Source: Rhodospira trueperi
GTDB lineage: Bacteria > Pseudomonadota > Alphaproteobacteria > Rhodospirillales > Rhodospirillaceae
Direction: 5' to 3'
DNA length: 64,000 nt
Assembly: GCF_900101965.1 (NCBI RefSeq)
Contig: NZ_FNAP01000014.1
Location: 1 to 64,000, forward strand
A program made the position numbers and the translations under genes. The stretch's first letter is position 1; each line of letters begins with the position of its first letter. The notes under the pieces were generated by a model. It ran no database searches and was not told the DNA's origin. It was given only the letters and a program-made list of their open reading frames with translations. Shown piece by piece: positions 59,374-64,000 of this stretch.

Positions 59374-61458
59374 ATGGTCCAACTGGTTCACGCAAGCCCG
59401 GGCCGGTCGCGTTTTCGCGTGCCGCTGCTCGGCGACCGCACGCTGGATCCGCACTACGTGCGCGGCTATGTCGAGGCCGTGCCTGGGGTCACGCGCGCCC
59501 GCCTCAACCAAGTCGCCCGGTCGGTGGTGGTGGAGCACGCGCAGACGCCCGAGGTCCGCGACCGCGTGGCGGCCGCGCTCGACGGGCTCGCGGAGTCGCG
59601 CCCGCCCCGGCGGGTCTCGACGGGACGGGACCGAACCAACGGCGCCGATCCGCTGCCGCTGGTGGCGGGCGTCGCCACCCTTGTCCTCGTGCCTCTGCTG
59701 CCGCCGCCGGTTCGGGCGTTCGTCACCTGGGCGCATATCAGCGGGACGATCCGGGAGGGTGTGGGCGCGCTCTTCACCCGGGGGATCACGGTCGAGGCCC
59801 TGGACGCCACCGCCGTCACCCTGACCGCGTTGCGACGGGACTGGATGGCCACCAACGTCACCCAGACGCTGCTGTCGCTGGCGACCTTCGTCGAGGGCAC
59901 CACCCGGCGAGCCGCCGATGATCTGCTCGCCCACCTGATGCGCCCCGACCTGGGTGAGGTGTGGATTGAGGACACCGACGGCCGGCGCCACCGCGTGCCG
60001 GCCGACTCCCTCAGCGAGGGGGACCGGGTGGTGGTGGCGGCCGGAGAGACAATCCCGGTCGACGGGACCGTCGCCGCCGGTCTGGCCTCGGTCAACCAGG
60101 CCGCTGTCACGGGGGAGAGTCTGCCCAAGCCCAAGGAACCCGGCGATGCGGTGATTTCCGGCTCGGTGGTCGAGGATGGCCGCCTGACCATCACGGCCGA
60201 GCGCATCGGCGCGGCGACGACCATGGCCCGCATCGCCAGTTTCCTGCGCACCGCGCTGGAGGACGACCGGGGTATTCTCTCCAAGGCCGCCGAACTGGCC
60301 GACCGGCGCGTCGCCATCACCCTGGCGGCGGGGCTGGTCGTGCTGGCGTTGACGCGGGACGCGCGCCGCCTGGAAGCCCTGTTCCTGGTGGACTTCTCTT
60401 GCGCCGTCAAGCTGGGCACTTCGGTCGCCATCAAGACCGCCATGGGCCGCGCGGCGCGGCGCGGCGTGCTGATCAAGGGCGGCGCCGCGCTGGAGGGGCT
60501 GGCGGCGGCGGACACGGTGGTGTTCGACAAGACCGGCACGCTGACTCACAACAGCCTGGACGTCGCCTCCATCACCTGCCTGGGGTCGCAGTGCCGGGGC
60601 GAGGACGACCTGCTCGCCTTGGTGGCGTCGGTCACCGAACACTCCACTCATCCCGTGGCCGGCGCCGTGGTGGATCTGGCCCGGGAACGGCACTTGGCCC
60701 ACATCGACCACGAGGCGGTCGAATTCTTCATTGGCCACGGCCTGTCCACCATGGTCGGCGGCCGCTCCGTCCGAATCGGCAGCCGGCACTATCTGGAAGA
60801 ACACGAGGGCATCGACTTTGCCCCATTCGAGGACGCCTTGGCCGACCTGACGGCGGACGGGGCGTCCCTGCTGTACATCGGAGCCGACGGCGTGCCGCAT
60901 GGGGTGATCGCCATGCGCGACCGCGTGCGGGCGGACGCCGGTGAAGTGGTCGAGGCCCTGCGCGCGGCCGGGATCGAACGGCTGGTGCTGATCACGGGCG
61001 ACCCCGGCCCGGCGGGGCCGGACCTGGGGGCGCATCTGGGCCTGGATCATGTCCACGCCGGCATCGCGCCCGAGGACAAGGCGCACATTATCGCCGACCT
61101 TCAGCAAGAGGGGCGCCGCGTGGCCTTCGTCGGTGACGGGGTGAACGACGCCCCGGCGCTGATGGCCGCCGATGTCGGCATCGCCATGCCCCGGGGCGCC
61201 GACATCGCCCGGGCCACGGCCGATGTCGTGCTGACGGAAGACGACCTGGATGGCGTCGCCCGCACCCGAATGCTGGCGACGGAGACCCTGCGGCGCATCG
61301 ACCGGACGTTCCAGGCGTCCGCCGTGGTCAACACAGGGGTGTTGATCGGCGCCGCGCTGGGCCGCCTGCCGCCCACGCCCACCGCCTTGCTGCACAACGG
61401 CACCACCATTGGCGTGCTGATCGCGGCCACTCTGTGGGGACGGGACGACCGCGCTTGA
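59374..61458 (+). CDS. FezB-like P1B-type ATPase (P1B-6 class), probable iron pump of a ferrosome-like organelle
   Basis: Product of 694 residues. N-terminal HMA2-like domain (1-70) with H-A-S-P9-G-R-S-R-F-R instead of C-x-x-C; membrane helices near 95-115 and 150-175; actuator T246-G-E-S; TM motif D340-F-S-C-A-V-K, where SCA replaces the usual CPx; phosphorylation site D385-K-T-G-T-L-T; H426-P; and G587-D-G-V-N-D-A-P. All catalytic motifs are intact. Cys is otherwise rare, with no soft-metal site. This matches the FezB/P1B-6 group linked to ferrosome formation in Desulfovibrio, Rhodopseudomonas and Shewanella. The transported metal (iron is expected) is inferred. Confidence 0.85.
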   Translation: MVQLVHASPGRSRFRVPLLGDRTLDPHYVRGYVEAVPGVTRARLNQVARSVVVEHAQTPEVRDRVAAALDGLAESRPPRRVSTGRDRTNGADPLPLVAGVATLVLVPLLPPPVRAFVTWAHISGTIREGVGALFTRGITVEALDATAVTLTALRRDWMATNVTQTLLSLATFVEGTTRRAADDLLAHLMRPDLGEVWIEDTDGRRHRVPADSLSEGDRVVVAAGETIPVDGTVAAGLASVNQAAVTGESLPKPKEPGDAVISGSVVEDGRLTITAERIGAATTMARIASFLRTALEDDRGILSKAAELADRRVAITLAAGLVVLALTRDARRLEALFLVDFSCAVKLGTSVAIKTAMGRAARRGVLIKGGAALEGLAAADTVVFDKTGTLTHNSLDVASITCLGSQCRGEDDLLALVASVTEHSTHPVAGAVVDLARERHLAHIDHEAVEFFIGHGLSTMVGGRSVRIGSRHYLEEHEGIDFAPFEDALADLTADGASLLYIGADGVPHGVIAMRDRVRADAGEVVEALRAAGIERLVLITGDPGPAGPDLGAHLGLDHVHAGIAPEDKAHIIADLQQEGRRVAFVGDGVNDAPALMAADVGIAMPRGADIARATADVVLTEDDLDGVARTRMLATETLRRIDRTFQASAVVNTGVLIGAALGRLPPTPTALLHNGTTIGVLIAATLWGRDDRA

Positions 61459-61600
61459 CCCTGCGGCTCGGCCGCCAACAGCATCAACTGAACAAACGGG
61501 TCATTGAGGGTGATAGTGCGGACTCTGACCGACTGGCCTGCGGCGTTGCGAATGGCTATCATCCGCGATGATTAACCCCATTCGCCGAAAGGGCTTCGCC

Positions 61601-62035
61601 ATGCCGTACGTCCACGCCGTTCCCGGGCGCCTGCGCCTGAAGACCCGGGCCCTGTCTGCCGAAACCCGCGCCACCCGGGCCGCCTGCCATGCCTTGCGGG
61701 CCATCCTCGGCGTCGAGGATGTGGCCCACAAGCCCCGGGCGGCGAGCCTGATCGTGCTGTTCGATCCCTCCCTCGTGTCCGCCGACGCGTTGATCGCCTT
61801 GGTGAGGGACCATGGCCTGGTGCCGGACGACACCACCGCCCCCGTTCCCGCCCCGCGCGCGTCGGTGTCCGGTGGGCCGGGTGGCGGAGCGCTGTCCTCC
61901 GCGGCGACCGGCGCCCTGGCCACGCAGGCGCTGGGCGTGCTCGGCGGCGCCATCGGCAAGGCGGTCTTCGGCGCCGTCCTCAAGACCGGTGTGGAGCGCG
62001 GCGTCTCCAGCCTGGTGACGGCCGCGATCCGCTGA
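61601..62035 (+). CDS. HMA2-like protein with PGRxR motif, last gene of the cluster
   Basis: Product of 144 residues from ATG 61601, which has AAAGGG upstream; an ATG at 61568 would add 11 basic residues. Begins M-P-Y-V-H-A-V-P-G-R-L-R-L-K, with a beta-alpha-beta-beta-alpha-beta pattern to about residue 70, then a Pro linker and a Gly/Ala-rich hydrophobic C-terminus (about 100-140, A-L-G-V-L-G-G-A-I-G-K-A-V-F) likely to associate with membrane. 142 bases after the ATPase gene, same strand. Confidence 0.75.
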   Translation: MPYVHAVPGRLRLKTRALSAETRATRAACHALRAILGVEDVAHKPRAASLIVLFDPSLVSADALIALVRDHGLVPDDTTAPVPAPRASVSGGPGGGALSSAATGALATQALGVLGGAIGKAVFGAVLKTGVERGVSSLVTAAIR

Positions 62036-62617
62036 GCCGAATGCCGCCGACTCCGCGCCGACCTTGGCAGGCTCCCGGACTCGGCGGCGGCGCTGGCAAT
62101 GATCAGGCGTATCCTGTCCATCGGGCAAGACAGATGATGAGGTCGCGCGGCGGCTGTGAGATATCGATCGACGAATGAAATCACTTCATTCGTCGGTCGG
62201 TGTCGCCGCCTCGCCCAGGCGCGGGAAGAGCTGGCGGCGTGGCGCGACGATAACACCGATGTCTGCCCGCATTGAGCGCTCGGCTGGCACACGCCAGCGG
62301 AAGCCAGCGCAGACGCGCGCCCTGAAGATATGATGGACAAGCCCGCCAGCTTGCCCACAAACCCACAGGGCCATCAACCGGGACAGACCACGGTTGAAGC
62401 CGGTTGTGAACCGGGGTAGCCTAAAACGAATGACGTGGCGCGCCCCCGTCTCGATTGTGTCGGCGTCATCCTGAAACGGGTGAACGCGGTTGAATCGAGA
62501 GAGGTTTCGTCCCGTGAAGCCGGCCTCGGCCCCAGGCGCCGATGAGTCCGGAAGAAGCGCGGTCTGTGGTCGAGGAGCGTTGACGCCCCGATCACGCATA
62601 AACAGGGAGCGTTCGTC
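62036..62617. other. Intergenic region after the ferrosome-like operon
   Basis: 582 bases with no supportable gene. A perfect hairpin lies at 62170-62194. Frames on the minus strand here have neither good starts nor family resemblance. Confidence 0.5.
62170..62194. terminator. Hairpin that may end the ferrosome-like operon
   Basis: GACGAATGAA, loop ATCAC, TTCATTCGTC: a perfect 10-bp stem 135 bases after the last gene. No T tract follows, so factor-dependent termination or 3'-end protection is more likely than intrinsic termination. Confidence 0.5.
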
Positions 62618-62995
62618 ATGAGACAGGTATGGCGCATTGGCATTGCTGTCAGTGTCATGCTGGCTTCGGTGACGCCATCCAACGCGACCGAACAGGATTA
62701 CACGGTCCAGGAGTTTCTATTCAACTATCAGATGTACGGACATCAAGAGGGGAGTTTTCTTAACAGCTATTTCTACGGTATCACTGAGGGGATTTCATGG
62801 AGCGCCGCAGTGGCGCATAGTGATTTCGAGGTTGATATATATTGTCCGCCGGATCATCTTGCCGGCACGAACCAGTTTTATTTCGATATCTTGAGAAATT
62901 ACGTACAGGCAAACCCCGAAAACAAAGTCCAGCCCGCCTCGACATTGCCTGTCGTCATGGTGAGGGCTTTGCAAGCCTATTACCCCTGCTACTGA
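62618..62995 (+). CDS. Secreted protein of Rap1a/Tai-immunity-like type
   Basis: Product of 125 residues with a signal peptide (about 1-24, cleavage near S-N-A-T). The mature part has F-Y-G-I-T-E-G, then I-Y-C-P-P near the middle, then the terminal R-A-L-Q-A-Y-Y-P-C. These match the pattern of Rap1a/Tai proteins (G-x-x-x-G, C-x-P, A-L-x-x-x-F/Y-P-C), where the two Cys form a disulfide. No type VI effector is nearby, so a role in immunity is not shown. Base composition is lower in GC than the surroundings. Confidence 0.7.
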   Translation: MRQVWRIGIAVSVMLASVTPSNATEQDYTVQEFLFNYQMYGHQEGSFLNSYFYGITEGISWSAAVAHSDFEVDIYCPPDHLAGTNQFYFDILRNYVQANPENKVQPASTLPVVMVRALQAYYPCY

Positions 62996-63027
62996 GATCG
63001 CGCGACGACAAGGTTGATCGTCCACGG

Positions 63028-63073
63028 AAAATCCCGAGCGATCTGGAACGGATCGCTCGGGATTCGCTCTAGG
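63028..63073 (+). repeat. 60-bp dispersed repeat, partial copy 7, with perfect 14-bp inverted repeat
   Basis: AATCCCGAGCGATC, spacer TGGAACG, GATCGCTCGGGATT, then CGCTCTAG. The CTA at 63069-63071 is the complement of the EamA gene stop codon. Confidence 0.8.
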
Positions 63074-64000
63074 ATGGGCGCGGTTCGTCACCGGCGCGCC
63101 GTCCGGTGTCCTGGTCCGGCGCGGCGTCCGGGTCCGGTCCCGGGGCGTCGCCGCCGTGCGGAATCGCCCGCCGTCCCAGCCGGGTTTCGCGATACACGAT
63201 GTACAGCGCCGAGGCGACGATCACCACCGCGCCCGTCAGGGTCCAGCCGTCCGGGATCTCGGCGAAGACCAGCACGCCGATCAGGGTCGCCCACAGAATC
63301 TGGGAGTAGTCGAGCGGCGTGACCAGCGAGGCCTCGCCCTCGCGGTACGCCCGCACGGCCAGATACTGCCCGCCGCTGGCGGCGGCGCCGATCAGCACCA
63401 CCAGGACCCAGGTTCCCGGCTCGGGCCAGCGCCAGACCAGCGCCGCTGGCACCGCCGAGGTGATGACCGCCCCGATGGCGAACCACATCAGGATCGTCAG
63501 GGGTCGTTCGGTGGCCGACAGGACCTTGACCATGGTCAGGGCGCCGGCGATCAGCGCCGCCGAGGCCAGCGCGGCGAGCGCGTTCAGGTCCAGGGCCGCC
63601 GGGTCGGGACGCATCACGATCAGCACCCCGATGAACCCGGCCAGCGTGGCCAGCCCGCGCCGCCAGCGCACCACCTCGCCCAGAACCAGCACGGCCAGCA
63701 CGATCATGAACAGCGGCCGCGCGTAGGTGATGGAGATTGCCGCCGCGAGGGGCATGTGGGTGATGGCGTGGAACAGGCAGAACATGGCCATGATGCCGAT
63801 ACTGACCCGAATCGCATGCAGGCCCGGGCGCGCCGTGCGCAGGATGCCCAGGCCCTCGCGGCGGATGAACGGCAACAGCACCAGCAGCCCGAACAGGCAG
63901 CGGAAAAAGACCACTTGAAAAGTATGGAGTTCGTCGCCGACGTATTTGATGAGCCCCCCCATGGTGGAGAACACCACGGCGCTCATCAGCATGAACAGAA
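63069..64000 (-). CDS. EamA/DMT-family transporter (5' end off the window)
   Basis: At least 310 residues are visible and the frame is open to the right edge. Two EamA repeats of about five helices each: the first includes F-R-C-L-F-G-L-L-V-L-L-P-F and P-L-A-A-A-I-S-I-T-Y-A-R-P-L-F, the second G-E-A-S-L-V-T-P-L-D-Y-S-Q-I-L-W. A Pro/Asp/Gly-rich cytoplasmic tail ends in R-P-S at the repeat-supplied stop. RarD/RhaT-like; substrate unknown (amino acid, S-adenosylmethionine or drug export are possibilities). Confidence 0.92.
   Translation of the reverse strand, partial: LFMLMSAVVFSTMGGLIKYVGDELHTFQVVFFRCLFGLLVLLPFIRREGLGILRTARPGLHAIRVSIGIMAMFCLFHAITHMPLAAAISITYARPLFMIVLAVLVLGEVVRWRRGLATLAGFIGVLIVMRPDPAALDLNALAALASAALIAGALTMVKVLSATERPLTILMWFAIGAVITSAVPAALVWRWPEPGTWVLVVLIGAAASGGQYLAVRAYREGEASLVTPLDYSQILWATLIGVLVFAEIPDGWTLTGAVVIVASALYIVYRETRLGRRAIPHGGDAPGPDPDAAPDQDTGRRAGDEPRPS

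Noticed and set aside
56221-62035. Reading the cluster as a copper/heavy-metal efflux operon
   Set aside because: The ATPase lacks CPx and CxxC soft-metal sites and the neighbours are membrane/low-complexity proteins, not CopZ, CusF or a MerR regulator.
56221-62035. Reading the cluster as part of a magnetosome island
   Set aside because: Only a MamC-like pattern is present; no mamA, B, E, K, M, O, P or Q homologue is in the window.
61501-62358. Long frames antisense to the last HMA2-like gene
   Set aside because: They mirror the coding strand's GC bias; the HMA motif, start site and operon context support the plus strand.
62186-62599. Leftward 137-residue frame after the ferrosome-like operon
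   Set aside because: No ribosome site, no family resemblance and Arg/Ala-rich composition typical of antisense frames in GC-rich DNA.

Overview
The window is GC-rich chromosomal DNA of an alphaproteobacterium, most likely a Rhodospirillales (Rhodospirillaceae-type) organism. The assignment rests on the ChvG/ChvI pair, the hisG-hisD-UPF0262-phosphatase block, the divergent xseA/purD pair, a DUF6489 protein, and a helical protein family (1997-3058) that I associate from memory with this order. I see no phage, CRISPR array or rRNA. The only RNA gene is tRNA-Pro(GGG) at 51554-51630. An ISAs1-type transposase tail lies at the left edge, and a DMT transporter runs off the right edge.

Layout. 1-9.9 kb: IS remnant, outer-membrane barrel, RNase PH, an unassigned gene, suhB, divergent efp/epmA (EF-P and its lysylation enzyme), a large REC-PAS-HisKA-PAS-GGDEF-EAL protein and an MptE-like gene. 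10-14.1 kb: ruvB-ybgC-tolQRA. 14.1-21 kb: a lipoprotein, a five-PAS histidine kinase, and chvI-chvG. 21.1-24.8 kb: a 1,168-residue fused Fe-S flavoprotein of NfnB/GltD plus PyrK/FNR type. 25-30.8 kb: small proteins and a polar amino-acid ABC transporter. 30.8-44.9 kb: xseA/purD, galU, tolB (about 20 kb from tolQRA and without pal), a DUF255 protein, an orphan BrnA antitoxin, mnmE, ychF and an RluB-like enzyme. 45-50.8 kb: hisG-hisD-UPF0262-phosphatase, a nucleoside transporter and an MT-A70 methylase. 51.5-55.5 kb: tRNA-Pro, a cNMP-binding protein, and an STAS protein with an MCP-PilZ receptor.

The most notable locus is 56.2-62.0 kb. Two divergent operons flank a Fur-box-like palindrome (57364-57380). 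The rightward operon encodes an HMA2-like protein, a two-helix protein resembling magnetosome MamC, a Gly/Pro/Tyr-rich protein with a YtxH-like tail, a cysteine-poor P1B-type ATPase with SCA in place of CPx (FezB/P1B-6-like), and a second HMA2-like protein. The leftward operon encodes a two-helix membrane protein and a protein I do not recognise. Together they look like a ferrosome-type (fez) gene set for membrane-bounded iron storage. This is inference from motifs and context.

A second theme is dispersed intergenic repeats. A family of about 60 bp has seven recognisable copies, and four of them supply the TAG stop codon of the neighbouring gene. Three other palindromic families are also present.
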